This document shows positions 17,434-25,936 of a DNA stretch of 34,782 nucleotides, in pieces. Source of the stretch: Intrasporangiaceae bacterium (GTDB taxonomy: Bacteria; Actinomycetota; Actinomycetes; Actinomycetales; Dermatophilaceae). Positions within the stretch are counted from its first letter, which is position 1, and the number at the start of each line of letters is the position of its first letter. The notes beneath the pieces were generated by a model. It was not told the DNA's origin, did no database searches, and saw nothing but the letters and a program-made list of their open reading frames with translations. The translations under genes were made by a program, and so were the position numbers. Where the stretch lies: the NCBI GenBank assembly GCA_021324575.1, contig JAJPIW010000101.1, positions 1 through 34,782 of the forward strand, written 5' to 3'.

Positions 17434-19710
17434 ATGTCCAGTGCTACCCCGGACGTGACGGCCCTGCGCCGGTCGCGCGACGCCCCATGGGTGGTGGCCA
17501 TGGCCGCCACCACGCTGATCGTCACGGCGCTGCCGCTGCTCTGGTACGGGCGCTACTACTACGTGGGCGACACCCAGAACGGGGCCTTCCCCCAGTGGTA
17601 CTACTACGGTCAACAGCTGTTGGCGGGTCACTGGCCGGTCCTCAACCTGTGGGGCTGGCGGGGTGGGAACAACGTGGCCGAGGGCCAGCTCGGACTGTTC
17701 AGCCCCTTGCAGATGCTCCTCTCGGTCACCGCCGCGCACGCCACAGACGCGGTGGTGTTCTCGACGCTGGCCAAGGGACTGGTCGCCCTCGTGGCGGCGC
17801 TGGGCGGATACCTCCTGGCTCGCAGCTACCACCTGGCGCCGTGCTTCGCCTTCGTCGTCGGGTCGACCATCGTCCTCGGCGGGGAAACGCAGTACCTCGA
17901 CTCGCCGTCATGGGTCACCGGCCTGCTTGTCTGGGCGCTCCTCCCCTGGGCGTGGTGGGCCGTTCGTCGGGTGATGACCCAGGCAGCCAACCCGTTCGTC
18001 GCCTTCGCCGTCTGCCTGTTGATCACAACCGTGGGTTATGTCTACGGGACGATCTACCTGGCGCTGGTCTTCCTCGGATGCCTGATCGACGCGGTGCGCC
18101 TCTACGGCCGGGTGGCGTTCATCCGGGTGTTCGCCCTCGGCGCGCTCGCCGGCCTCATGGCGGTCGTCGTCTACCTGCCCGGCATCCTCACCTCTTCGGT
18201 CACGCTGAGGGCCAACCACGGCATCGCCTATGACAACCTGCTCGCCGTCCAGGTCTCGAACTATGCCGCGTCCATGATCCCGACCGGCATCGTCCCGGCC
18301 GCCGTCACGGAGCGTACGACCTTTCCACTCACCTACATCGCGTGGTTCCTGCCCATCCTGTTCTGGGTTGGCTCCCACCGGGTCCGCCATGCCCTGCGTC
18401 CGATGGCCGGCGCCGTGTTCGTGCTCGTGACGACCATCCTCTGGTCCCTGGGCCCCAGCGTGGTCGGCCCGCTGCGCTTTCCCGTGCGGGTGATGCCTGT
18501 GGTCGTCCTTGTTTCCATCCTCCTCACGGTCACCCTGCTCGCCAAGGCCACGCCGAGACCCAGCCGAATGCGGCTCGGGCTCAGCCTGGCGGTTGTCTGG
18601 TTCGGGGCCTGGGTGACGGCCAGCCGGTCCGTCTTCAGGGCGGTGGACCACCTCGGTGCGGCGTTGGTCGTCTCGGCTGGGCTGGTCGGGGTCTGGCTCG
18701 TGCTGCGCCGGCGTTCCTCAGCCAGCCGGCTCACCGGCCGCAGCATCAGCTTGGCATGCGTTCTGCTGGTCACAGGGTCGGTTGGTGTTCAGGCCTACCA
18801 GCACGCGGTGTACCCCACGCCCTACTCGGTGGACCGCAACACTGCCTCGGCGTCGGACGCCTTCTCGGGGATCCTCAGCGGCGCCGCGGGAGACGTTATG
18901 GTCGTGGGCAAGCCGGAGGAACACCTCATCCACACGGGGCCGTCCACCGAGGCTGTCATCGCCGGCTCGTGGTACCTGACGGACGCCAGGGTGGCCAACA
19001 CCTACACGACCATAGGGTTCCGCAGATTCGGCGAGGTCTACTGCATGGACCACTTGGGGCAGACCTGCGCTCGCTCGCTCCGGGTCCTGCTGTCCACCGA
19101 GCCGACGACGGGCAAGCGGCGGGTGGACCTGCTCTCGGTGAGCACGCTGCTCCTCTGGCGCCCGACGATCGGCAAGCCGGCTGACGGGCCCCCACCTGCC
19201 GGCTGGCACGTCGCCAGGAGAACCGCGAACACCGTCATGTGGGTCCGCGACCACCCCATGCCGACCGCGGGCGGTGTCGTCGCGACATCGCCCGGCACCT
19301 CCGTCGAGCAGCTGGCCCAGAGCCCCCGGCAGGTCTCCTTCCGGGTGCGCTCCGTGCCCCCGGGTGGGGGGACCGTGACCTTCAGCCGGCTGGCGTGGCC
19401 GGGGTATGCCGTGCGGGGCGGCGGGCCGCTCGCCGACCCGGTCGAGGGCTACCTGCTGACGGCGAAGGTTCCCGCCGAGAGCCAGGGCCTGGTCGAGACC
19501 GTGCGCTTCACCCCGCCGGGCTGGCTGATCGGACTCGCCTGCTTGGCAGCCTCGCTCGTCCTGGGGCTCCTGTGGAGTCTGGCGGCGCTGGTCCGCAGTC
19601 GCCGCCGTCGGGTCGAACCATCGGCGGACGGTGCACCGCCCGCCGCCGGCGACGACCCGGCGCAGGTACCCGCGACCGCGCCGTCGCTCGCGGGCAGCGC
19701 CCCCCTCTAA
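17434..19710 (+). CDS. large multi-pass membrane protein, YfhO/GT-C glycosyltransferase-like
   Basis: This 758-aa protein has about 12 membrane helices in its first 460 residues, a soluble region of about 220 residues, and one final helix (LIGLACLAASLVLGLLWSLAAL) before an Ala/Pro-rich tail. The first loop carries GDTQNGAFPQWYYYGQQLLA, then GHWPVLNLWGWRGGNN and AEGQLGLFSPLQ. This is the acidic-residue, P-W and N-x-Q-x-x-x-x-P pattern of YfhO and GT-C type transferases, which add sugars to envelope polymers from lipid-linked donors. The substrate is unknown. No other polysaccharide genes are adjacent. A leaderless promoter sets the start. Confidence 0.8.
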   Translation: MSSATPDVTALRRSRDAPWVVAMAATTLIVTALPLLWYGRYYYVGDTQNGAFPQWYYYGQQLLAGHWPVLNLWGWRGGNNVAEGQLGLFSPLQMLLSVTAAHATDAVVFSTLAKGLVALVAALGGYLLARSYHLAPCFAFVVGSTIVLGGETQYLDSPSWVTGLLVWALLPWAWWAVRRVMTQAANPFVAFAVCLLITTVGYVYGTIYLALVFLGCLIDAVRLYGRVAFIRVFALGALAGLMAVVVYLPGILTSSVTLRANHGIAYDNLLAVQVSNYAASMIPTGIVPAAVTERTTFPLTYIAWFLPILFWVGSHRVRHALRPMAGAVFVLVTTILWSLGPSVVGPLRFPVRVMPVVVLVSILLTVTLLAKATPRPSRMRLGLSLAVVWFGAWVTASRSVFRAVDHLGAALVVSAGLVGVWLVLRRRSSASRLTGRSISLACVLLVTGSVGVQAYQHAVYPTPYSVDRNTASASDAFSGILSGAAGDVMVVGKPEEHLIHTGPSTEAVIAGSWYLTDARVANTYTTIGFRRFGEVYCMDHLGQTCARSLRVLLSTEPTTGKRRVDLLSVSTLLLWRPTIGKPADGPPPAGWHVARRTANTVMWVRDHPMPTAGGVVATSPGTSVEQLAQSPRQVSFRVRSVPPGGGTVTFSRLAWPGYAVRGGGPLADPVEGYLLTAKVPAESQGLVETVRFTPPGWLIGLACLAASLVLGLLWSLAALVRSRRRRVEPSADGAPPAAGDDPAQVPATAPSLAGSAPL

Positions 19711-19828
19711 CGTCGCGAGGAGCGCGTGCGGGCAGTGCCGGTCCGGGCGGCTCTGTTCGCAGTGTCGCCCACGACTGCCGCCGAGCCAACCGTTCTGGAA
19801 CTTCGTCTCGACGGGGCGCCGGGACAGG

Positions 19829-20662
19829 TCACTTGACCTCGGCGCGGCGGACGATGAAGAGGCCGGCCGCCATCGGGAGGACGAACCACAGCACGGCGGA
19901 AACACCGAGGTGCTGCCACTGCTGGCCCGAGAGGCTGCCGTCGAAGAGCGGCCGCTGGGCGAAGTTGTAGTCCACCCACGGCTGCAGGTTCGCGAACCAG
20001 TGCTGGGTCGAGGCCAGGAGGCCGAGCAGCGGGGGGAGGACGAGGGTGTAGACGAAGTACGTGACGATTGCCCCGGCGGAGTTGCGGATCACCAGGCCGA
20101 GCATGAAGCCGAAGAGCATCCCCAGGACGCTGCCCAGCACGATCAGCAGGAAGTGGGCAGCGGAGACGTTCCAGACCGGGTCGACACCGGCGATGGCACT
20201 CCCGATGAGGGTGCCCAGCACCCCCACGACGAGGGCGACGACCATCGACACGACGCCCACCGCGATGGCGGCGAGGAGCTTGGCGCCCAACACGCGACCA
20301 CGGCGGGGGAGGAGTGTGAACGTCGTCAGGCCACTGCGCTGGCTCCACTCGCTGGTGACCGCGAGGATCCCGATCATCGGAAGGATCACGGTCATCGGCG
20401 CCCCGATGGCTGCAGCGAAGTTGTCGAAGGTGAGCTGGTCGTCGGGGGCGAACACGATGATGGCGGCGGTCGCGAGCACCGAGGTGATGACGATGCTGGC
20501 CATCAGCCAGAAGCCCGACCGCGTGTCGAACATCTTGCGGAGCTCCACCCCGATGATGCGAGTCAGCGGGATCGGTGCCGGCGCCGGGCGGCGGCGTTCG
20601 ACGACCGTGGTCGCCCCGGGGCTGGACTCGGAGGTGGGGGTCGAGAGGACGGTGGTGCTCAT
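19829..20662 (-). CDS. ABC transporter permease (ABC-2 type)
   Basis: This 277-aa protein has an N-terminal cytoplasmic segment of about 30 residues, then VELRKMFDTRSGFWLM, the usual opening of ABC-2 permeases, and six hydrophobic segments (for example LLAAIAVGVVSMVVALVVGV and HFLLIVLGSVLGMLFGFMLG). It forms an exporter with the ATP-binding protein encoded upstream; the two reading frames overlap by 4 nt (ATGA). The substrate is unknown. Pairs of this type often give resistance to peptides or drugs, or export lipids. Confidence 0.9.
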   Translation of the reverse strand: MSTTVLSTPTSESSPGATTVVERRRPAPAPIPLTRIIGVELRKMFDTRSGFWLMASIVITSVLATAAIIVFAPDDQLTFDNFAAAIGAPMTVILPMIGILAVTSEWSQRSGLTTFTLLPRRGRVLGAKLLAAIAVGVVSMVVALVVGVLGTLIGSAIAGVDPVWNVSAAHFLLIVLGSVLGMLFGFMLGLVIRNSAGAIVTYFVYTLVLPPLLGLLASTQHWFANLQPWVDYNFAQRPLFDGSLSGQQWQHLGVSAVLWFVLPMAAGLFIVRRAEVK

Positions 20663-21561
20663 GCGGCTGCTCCTTCGCGCTGAGTGTCTGCGGTGAGCTC
20701 GAGGAACATCTCCTCGAGCCCGGCGCCGTCGGCGGCGCGGAGTTCGGTGAGGACCAGGTGCGCAGCGAGGGCGACCTCGCCGACCTGGTCAGGGGCGGCG
20801 TCGGTGTGCACGCTGCCGTCGGGGTGGGCGGTGATGGCGAGGCCGGCGCGCTCCATCGCCTGAGCCAGGGCAGCCGCGTCGCGGGCGCGCACCACGGTCC
20901 CGGCTGCGGCCAGGAGGCTGGCCTTGGTGCCCTGCGCGACGATCCGCCCGTTGCCGATCACCACAAGGTCGTCGGCGATCACCTCGATCTCGTGGAGGAG
21001 GTGCGAGGAGAGCAGGACGGTGCCGCCGCTGTCCGCGAACCCGCGCAGCAGGTCACGCATCCAGCGGATCCCGGCCGGGTCGAGCCCGTTGGCCGGCTCG
21101 TCGAGGATGAGGACCTGCGGGTCGCCGAGGAGAGCGGTGGCGATGCCCAGGCGCTGGCGCATCCCCAGGGAGTAGTCCCGGACGCGCCGGTCGGCCTCGT
21201 GGGAGGTGAGGCTCACCAGGTCGAGCATCTCCTTGACCCGGGTCCGGGGCAGGCCCATGGTGCGCTGGGCAACGGTGAGGATCTCGTGTCCGCTCCGCCC
21301 GGCGTGCTGGGCGGACGCATCCAGGAGGACACCCACCTCCAGGCCGGGGTTGGGCAGGTCGGTGAACCGGCGCCCGTCGACCGTTGCGGTTCCTGAGGTG
21401 GGCGGAGTGAGCCCGACGATGATCCGCATCGTCGTGGACTTGCCGGCGCCGTTGGGGCCGAGGAAGCCGGTGACGCGGCCGGTGGCCGCGGTGAAGGAGA
21501 CGTCGTCAACGGCGGTCTGACCCCGCCCGTAGCTCTTGCTGACTGATTCGACTGTGATCAT
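20659..21561 (-). CDS. ABC transporter ATP-binding protein (DrrA/CcmA type)
   Basis: This protein of about 300 aa has Walker A GPNGAGKST, a Q-loop-equivalent region VGVLLDASAQHAGRSGHEIL, signature YSLGMRQRLGIA, Walker B QVLILDEPANGLDP and switch His in LLSSHLLHE. The first-loop LLDA form is typical of lantibiotic/bacitracin-type exporters. The start is uncertain: ATG 21561 (MITVESVSKSYG) fits the family, ATG 21570 is 9 nt upstream, and neither has a clear ribosome binding site. It is co-translated with the permease through an ATGA overlap. Confidence 0.92.
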   Translation of the reverse strand: MITVESVSKSYGRGQTAVDDVSFTAATGRVTGFLGPNGAGKSTTMRIIVGLTPPTSGTATVDGRRFTDLPNPGLEVGVLLDASAQHAGRSGHEILTVAQRTMGLPRTRVKEMLDLVSLTSHEADRRVRDYSLGMRQRLGIATALLGDPQVLILDEPANGLDPAGIRWMRDLLRGFADSGGTVLLSSHLLHEIEVIADDLVVIGNGRIVAQGTKASLLAAAGTVVRARDAAALAQAMERAGLAITAHPDGSVHTDAAPDQVGEVALAAHLVLTELRAADGAGLEEMFLELTADTQREGAAA

Positions 21562-21639
21562 GTCAAGCATCGTGTCGGTGACGGCCCGGTCGGCACATCG
21601 GGGACGCCCCGGGCGCTGACCCTGACGCGACCCTGAGCC

Positions 21640-21684
21640 GTGTCGGGGTCACCTCCTCGGGAGGTGCCGGACCCGGTCCGACAC
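21640..21684. repeat. nested inverted repeats in the ABC/htrA spacer
   Basis: An outer pair GTGTCGG/CCGACAC (21640-21646, 21678-21684) encloses a 7-bp hairpin CACCTCC-tcg-GGAGGTG (21650-21666). The purine-rich and pyrimidine-rich arms could fold on either strand. Confidence 0.55.
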
Positions 21685-21724
21685 GTATGCCGTGCACCCC
21701 CGGGCTCGGGGTGCACGGCATACG
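21684..21724. terminator. 17-bp perfect hairpin whose arms carry the GTATGCCG octamer
   Basis: CGTATGCCGTGCACCCC (21684-21700) pairs perfectly with 21708-21724 around a 7-nt loop. Each arm contains one copy of the dispersed octamer in opposite orientation. The spacer lies upstream of the ABC gene and downstream of htrA, so on the minus strand this may end htrA transcription. Confidence 0.6.
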
Positions 21725-21738
21725 GGCTCGTGCCCTTG

Positions 21739-21846
21739 CGTCTGCGAATCTGAGGGTTCCGGCGGCGTGGCGACGCAGACGCTGCGGCAGGGCCGCACGC
21801 TTGCGTCTGCGTGCTGCCGCGGGGGGAACCCTCAGATTCGCAGACG
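21739..21846. repeat. 108-bp element with 22-bp perfect inverted repeats and four alternating CGTCTGCG units
   Basis: The 22-bp arms at 21739-21760 and 21825-21846 are perfect inverse copies; they begin CGTCTGCGAATC. Between them a second, imperfect inverted pair continues the pairing. CGTCTGCG occurs at 21739 and 21804 on the plus strand, and its complement at 21774 and 21839, so the units alternate in orientation with spacings of 35, 30 and 35 bp. A 12-bp direct repeat (CTTGCGTCTGCG) starts at 21735 and 21800. The element ends 7 nt after the htrA stop codon and has no open frame. Confidence 0.75.
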
Positions 21847-21852
21847 TTGGGG

Positions 21853-23148
21853 TCAGTCGGCGGGGCCTTCGCCCAGGGTGACCGTGGCGCTGTGGGAGGT
21901 GCCGTTCTGGTCGGTCCACGCGATCTTCACGCGGTCGCCGGGGTGGTGCGCGGTGATGGCGGCGGTGATGGCGTCCGGGCTGGCCACCGAGGTACCGCCG
22001 ACCGAGGTGATCGTGTCGCCTGCCGCGAGGCCGGCGTTGGCGGCGGCCGAGCCGTCGACGACGCCGCCGATCGTGGTGCCGGTACCGGTCTGGGACAGCT
22101 GGATGCCGAGGAAGGCGGGCAGGCCCTGGTGGATCGTTGCGTTGTCGGTACCGGCGAGGATCTGGTCGGCGATGTCGAGCGCGTGGTCGATCGGGATCGC
22201 GTAGCCCGCCACGGTCTCGCCGCTCCGGGCGCTGGCCTGGGCCGCCGTGTCGATGCCGATGATCTTCCCGGCGGCGTCGTACAGCGGGCCGCCGGAGTCG
22301 CCGGCCTGGATGTCGGCGTCGGTCTCGATGAGGCCGGTGAGGTGCTCGGAGTTGGCGCCGCCCTCGTCGGAGGCGGTGATCTCCTGGTCGAGCGCGGTGA
22401 TGGCACCGGGGGAGGCAGAGGTGCCGGCGGCGTCACCGGCGTTGCCGACCCCGGTCACGGCGTCGCCGACCTTCAGACCCGAGGAGTCGCCGAGGTTGGC
22501 CGTCGCGAGGCCGCTGGCGTCGGCGAGCTGCAGGACGGCGATGTCGTTGGTGGGGCTCGTGCCGACGACCTTGGCGGTGTAGCTCTTGCCCGTCGACAGC
22601 ACCGTCACGGTGATCTTCGTGGCGCCGTCGACGACATGGTTGTTGGTGAGGATCTCGCCGTCGCTCGTGAGGACCATGCCGGTGCCGGCCGCCTCACCGG
22701 AGCTGTAGTCGACCGTCGTCGTGATGTCGACGATGCCCTTGACCTGGGTGGCCGTGGCGTTGGCGTTCGCGGTCGAGGACGACGACCCCGAACCCGACCC
22801 GTAGCCACCGGAACCGAACCCGTTGTCACCCGGGAAGCCGTTGCCGAGCGAGCCGGAGCCGGAGCCGAGTGAGCCGGAGCCGGACCCAGATCCGTTGCCG
22901 GAGTAGCCGTTCGACCCGTCGCCGTTCGACGAACCCGAGCCTCCGGCATACGGGTTCGTGCCGTTCCAGCCATAGCCGCCCGACCCCGACCCCGACCCGG
23001 TGCCGAGCGCGGATCCCGAGGCGGACGTCGAGACGGTCGTCTGGGAACGGTCGACCGCCTCGGTGACGCCGACCGCCACGACGGCGGCGAGAGTGGCTGA
23101 GGTGACGCCGACGAGGACGGTGGGCAGGTGTCGGGTCGAGAGGGACAC
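21853..23148 (-). CDS. HtrA-type secreted serine protease (S1C) with PDZ domain
   Basis: This 431-aa protein has a short N-terminal membrane anchor or signal (about residues 8-28), then a Gly/Ser/Asn-rich linker of about 90 residues. The trypsin-like domain carries His171 (LTNNHVV), Asp202 (NDIAVLQL) and Ser285 (QAGDSGGPLY), and a PDZ domain follows at about residues 345-428. The catalytic domain therefore acts outside the membrane, in envelope protein quality control. The start is GTG 23148, with GAAAGG 8 nt upstream; an in-frame ATG at 23193 lies before that ribosome binding site and is rejected. The gene stands alone between structured spacers. Confidence 0.93.
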   Translation of the reverse strand: MSLSTRHLPTVLVGVTSATLAAVVAVGVTEAVDRSQTTVSTSASGSALGTGSGSGSGGYGWNGTNPYAGGSGSSNGDGSNGYSGNGSGSGSGSLGSGSGSLGNGFPGDNGFGSGGYGSGSGSSSSTANANATATQVKGIVDITTTVDYSSGEAAGTGMVLTSDGEILTNNHVVDGATKITVTVLSTGKSYTAKVVGTSPTNDIAVLQLADASGLATANLGDSSGLKVGDAVTGVGNAGDAAGTSASPGAITALDQEITASDEGGANSEHLTGLIETDADIQAGDSGGPLYDAAGKIIGIDTAAQASARSGETVAGYAIPIDHALDIADQILAGTDNATIHQGLPAFLGIQLSQTGTGTTIGGVVDGSAAANAGLAAGDTITSVGGTSVASPDAITAAITAHHPGDRVKIAWTDQNGTSHSATVTLGEGPAD

Positions 23149-23276
23149 GGGAGGGCCTTTCGGTGGTGGTGGTTCCTTCTGGTTCCACCACACACCCCCG
23201 ACTCGGGCGCCGGCTGGACGTCCTCTATGCGGTTCCTGTGCGGTTCGGCCCGACCTGTGCGGAGCCTGTCAGGGCC
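23149..23276 (-). promoter_or_regulatory. htrA upstream region with ribosome binding site and direct repeats
   Basis: The CCTTTC complement of the htrA ribosome binding site is at 23157-23162. Further upstream CCTGTGCGG occurs at 23235-23243 and 23254-23262, 19 bp apart, followed by a half-copy CCTGT. Repeats about two helical turns apart suggest an operator, but the promoter itself is not clear. Confidence 0.35.
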
Positions 23277-24968
23277 TCAGATCGCGGTCAGGGTCTCGAA
23301 CGCGGCTCGTATGCCGGCCAGCCGCCCAGCCGCGCGCTCGCGGGCTGCGCGTAGGTCGCCGTCGCTCACCGGCTCGATCGCCTCGAGGTAGACCTTGAGC
23401 TTGGGCTCGGTCCCCGAGGGCCGCACGATGACGCGCGAGTCGTCCGCGAGGTAGTAGCGCAGGCCCTCGGTCGGCGGCAGCCCCCCGTCACCAGCGGCGA
23501 GGTCGTCGGTACGCGAAACCTCCACTCCGGCAACGGATTCCACCGGTTCGGAGCGGAGGCGCTCCATGATGACGTCGATGAGGGACAGGTCGGCCACCCG
23601 TACCGAGAAAGCGTCGGTCGCGTGGACACCGTGGGCGACCGCCAGCTCATCGAGCCGGTCGGCGAGGGAGCGTCCCTCGGCCTTGAGCGTGGCCGCCAGC
23701 TCGGCCACCATGAGGGCCGCCGTGATGCCGTCCTTGTCACGCACATGGGGTGCGTCGACGCAGTAGCCGAGCGCCTCCTCGTAGCCGAAGGCGAGGTCCG
23801 GGACCCGCCCGATCCACTTGAAGCCGGTGAGCGTCTCCTCGTGCGGCACGCCCGCCGCGCGGGCCATCGCCGCGAGCAGCCGGGAGGAGACGATCGAGTT
23901 GGCGAACACGCCGCCCTCTGGGACACCGCGGGCGAGCACGTGCGAGCCGAGGAGGACGCCCACCTCGTCGCCGCGCAGCATCCGCCAGCCACCCGGGCCG
24001 GGAATCGCGACCGCGCACCGGTCGGCGTCGGGGTCGTTGGCGATCACCACGTCGGGGCCGGTCTGCTCGGCGAGCTCGAGGGCCGCGTCCATCGCCCCGG
24101 GCTCCTCGGGGTTGGGGAAGGTCACCGTGGGAAAGAGCGGGTCGGGCTCGGCCTGGCTCGCGACCGGAATCGGGGTCTCGAAGCCGGCGCGCTCGAAGGC
24201 GCGCGCGATCGTCCAGGCGCCGACGCCGTGCAATGCCGTGTGGACGACCGTGAGCTCCCGCGGTGAGGTCGGCCGCACGACCGAGGCCGCGTCGTCGAGG
24301 TAGCTCTCGACGACGTCGTCGCCGAGCGTCTGCCAGCCGTCGTCGGCCAGGGGTACGTCACCGGTCCGCTCGACCCGCCCGATCTGGTCGGCGATGAGCC
24401 CGTCGACGGGTGGCACGATCTGCGACCCGTCGCCGACGTAGACCTTGTAGCCGTTGTCCTGAGGCGGGTTGTGGCTCGCCGTGACCATGACGCCGGCACC
24501 GGCGCCGAGGAGGCGCACGGCATACGCGAGGACCGGCGTCGGCAGGGTCGTCGGGAGGATCGCGGCCCGCCCGCCCGCCGCCGTGACGACGGCCGCGGTG
24601 TCGCGGGCGAAGACGTCGGAGTTGTGTCGCGCGTCGTAGCCGACGACGACAAACGGTTCTGCCACAAGCGTTTTGAGGTATGCCGTGAGTCCGGCTGCCG
24701 CTCGGATGACGACGGCACGGTTCATCCGGTTCGGGCCGGCTCCGAGCGCGCCCCGCAACCCGGCAGTGCCGAACTCGAGCATCCCGTCGAACCGGTCGGC
24801 GAGGTCGGCGGTCGCCTCGGTGTCGCCGTCGACGGCCCGACCGACGATGTCCTCGAGCTCGGCGCGGGTCACCGGGTCCGGGTCGTCGGCGGCCCAGGTT
24901 CGCGCGGCCTCGATGAGCTCGGCGGGGGGTGCCTCGGCAGGGTCACCGTGGCGACCGGCATACGTCAT
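23277..24968 (-). CDS. pmmB: phosphoglucomutase/phosphomannomutase-family mutase, probably phosphopentomutase
   Basis: This 563-aa protein has the four-domain alpha-D-phosphohexomutase layout. The phosphoserine loop is Ser165 in VMVTASHNPPQDNGY, the metal loop is DPDADRCAV, the sugar loop is GDEVGVLLGS and the phosphate-binding loop is RPSGTEPKLKVY. At over 550 aa it belongs to the long PGM2-like branch, which includes phosphopentomutases. It is encoded 10 nt after purine nucleoside phosphorylase in one transcription unit, so interconversion of (deoxy)ribose-1-phosphate and -5-phosphate is the likely job, feeding DeoC. The start is ATG 24968 with a GAAGG purine run just upstream. The symbol follows the mycobacterial neighbour of deoD and is not evidence for mannose specificity. 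Confidence 0.9.
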   Translation of the reverse strand: MTYAGRHGDPAEAPPAELIEAARTWAADDPDPVTRAELEDIVGRAVDGDTEATADLADRFDGMLEFGTAGLRGALGAGPNRMNRAVVIRAAAGLTAYLKTLVAEPFVVVGYDARHNSDVFARDTAAVVTAAGGRAAILPTTLPTPVLAYAVRLLGAGAGVMVTASHNPPQDNGYKVYVGDGSQIVPPVDGLIADQIGRVERTGDVPLADDGWQTLGDDVVESYLDDAASVVRPTSPRELTVVHTALHGVGAWTIARAFERAGFETPIPVASQAEPDPLFPTVTFPNPEEPGAMDAALELAEQTGPDVVIANDPDADRCAVAIPGPGGWRMLRGDEVGVLLGSHVLARGVPEGGVFANSIVSSRLLAAMARAAGVPHEETLTGFKWIGRVPDLAFGYEEALGYCVDAPHVRDKDGITAALMVAELAATLKAEGRSLADRLDELAVAHGVHATDAFSVRVADLSLIDVIMERLRSEPVESVAGVEVSRTDDLAAGDGGLPPTEGLRYYLADDSRVIVRPSGTEPKLKVYLEAIEPVSDGDLRAARERAAGRLAGIRAAFETLTAI

Positions 24969-24978
24969 CGTGGGGCCT

Positions 24979-25827
24979 TCAGCCGCGGGCCGCGATGGCG
25001 GACACGACGGCGGCGAGGAGCCGCCCGCACCGGTCGGCCGCTGCCTGCCCGGCCTCGATGACCTCCTGGTGGGACAGGGGGGTCTTGGAGATGCCGGCCG
25101 CGGGGTTGGTCACGAGGGAGATGCCGAGGACGTCCAGGCCGCTCTGGCGGGCTGCGATCGCCTCCAGGCTGGTCGACATGCCGACGAGGTCGCCGCCGAT
25201 GACCTTGGCCATCTGCACCTCGGCGGGGGTCTCGTAGTGCGGGCCGCGGAACTGGACGTAGACGCCTTCGTCGAGGGTGTCGTCAATGGTGCGCGCCAGG
25301 TCGCGCAGGGCCGGGGTGTAGACGTCGGTGAGGTCCACGAAGTTCGCGCCCTCGATGGGGGAGTGCGCCGTCAGGTTGATGTGGTCGCGGATGAGGACCG
25401 GTGTGCCGGGAGGCCACTCCTCGCGGAGCCCGCCGCAGCCGTTGGTGAGGACGATGGTCGTGCAGCCCGCGGCCGCCGCCGTACGGACCCCGTGGACGAC
25501 GGCGCGGACGCCCTTGCCCTCGTAGAAGTGGGTGCGCGTCCCGTAGACGAGGGCTCGCTTGCCGGTGTCGCCGATGGCGACCGAGCGCATGGTGCCGGAG
25601 TGGCCGACGACCGCGGCCCGGCCGAACCCCGGCACGTCGGTGTTGTCGATCGTGGCCAGGGTCTCGCCGATGAGGTCGCCGGTCTGGCCCCACCCGGAGC
25701 CCAGGACGAGCGCGACGTCGTGGCTCTGGACTCCCGTTCGCTCCCGGATCACCTCCGCGGCGGCCTCGGCGGCCTCGAACGGGTCGGTGGTGGGGTCGGA
25801 CAGAGAGGGGTATGCCGCGTCGCTCAC
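24979..25827 (-). CDS. deoD: purine nucleoside phosphorylase
   Basis: This 282-aa protein is of the trimeric PNP type (human/mycobacterial class). VALVLGSGWGQTGD contains the phosphate-binding Ser, VGHSGTMR is the second phosphate contact, IVLTNGCGGLREEW lines the base site, VQFRGPHYETPAEV is the family signature, and GISLVTNPAAG precedes the Asn of the base pocket. It splits (deoxy)inosine and (deoxy)guanosine into base and sugar-1-phosphate. The start is taken as GTG 25827 because TACAGT ends 7 nt upstream in leaderless style; starts at 25857 and 25902 give N-terminal extensions that look unrelated to the family. The symbol follows mycobacterial usage. Confidence 0.95.
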   Translation of the reverse strand: MSDAAYPSLSDPTTDPFEAAEAAAEVIRERTGVQSHDVALVLGSGWGQTGDLIGETLATIDNTDVPGFGRAAVVGHSGTMRSVAIGDTGKRALVYGTRTHFYEGKGVRAVVHGVRTAAAAGCTTIVLTNGCGGLREEWPPGTPVLIRDHINLTAHSPIEGANFVDLTDVYTPALRDLARTIDDTLDEGVYVQFRGPHYETPAEVQMAKVIGGDLVGMSTSLEAIAARQSGLDVLGISLVTNPAAGISKTPLSHQEVIEAGQAAADRCGRLLAAVVSAIAARG

Positions 25828-25840
25828 GGTCCGCACTGTA
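25828..25840 (-). promoter_or_regulatory. deoD: leaderless -10 hexamer for PNP
   Basis: On the minus strand TACAGT occupies 25840-25835 and ends 7 nt before GTG 25827. It should drive the PNP and mutase genes together. Confidence 0.5.
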
Positions 25841-25924
25841 TCCATCGGGAAACCCGTTGGGTGGGTCTTCGGGGTGAGACGGATGCGAGGCATGTCGGTC
25901 ATCTCGGGTTCAGGTTGGTGTGGG

Positions 25925-25936
25925 CATGATGGTCAC
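25925..25936 (+). promoter_or_regulatory. probable leaderless -10 hexamer for the deacetylase-like lipoprotein
   Basis: CATGAT at 25925-25930 ends 6 nt before GTG 25937. It departs from TANNNT at the first base. No ribosome binding site is visible. Confidence 0.35.

Noticed and set aside
25828-25902. Longer N-terminus for PNP from ATG 25902 or 25857
   Set aside because: The extra residues do not resemble the family, and they overlap the likely -10 hexamer.
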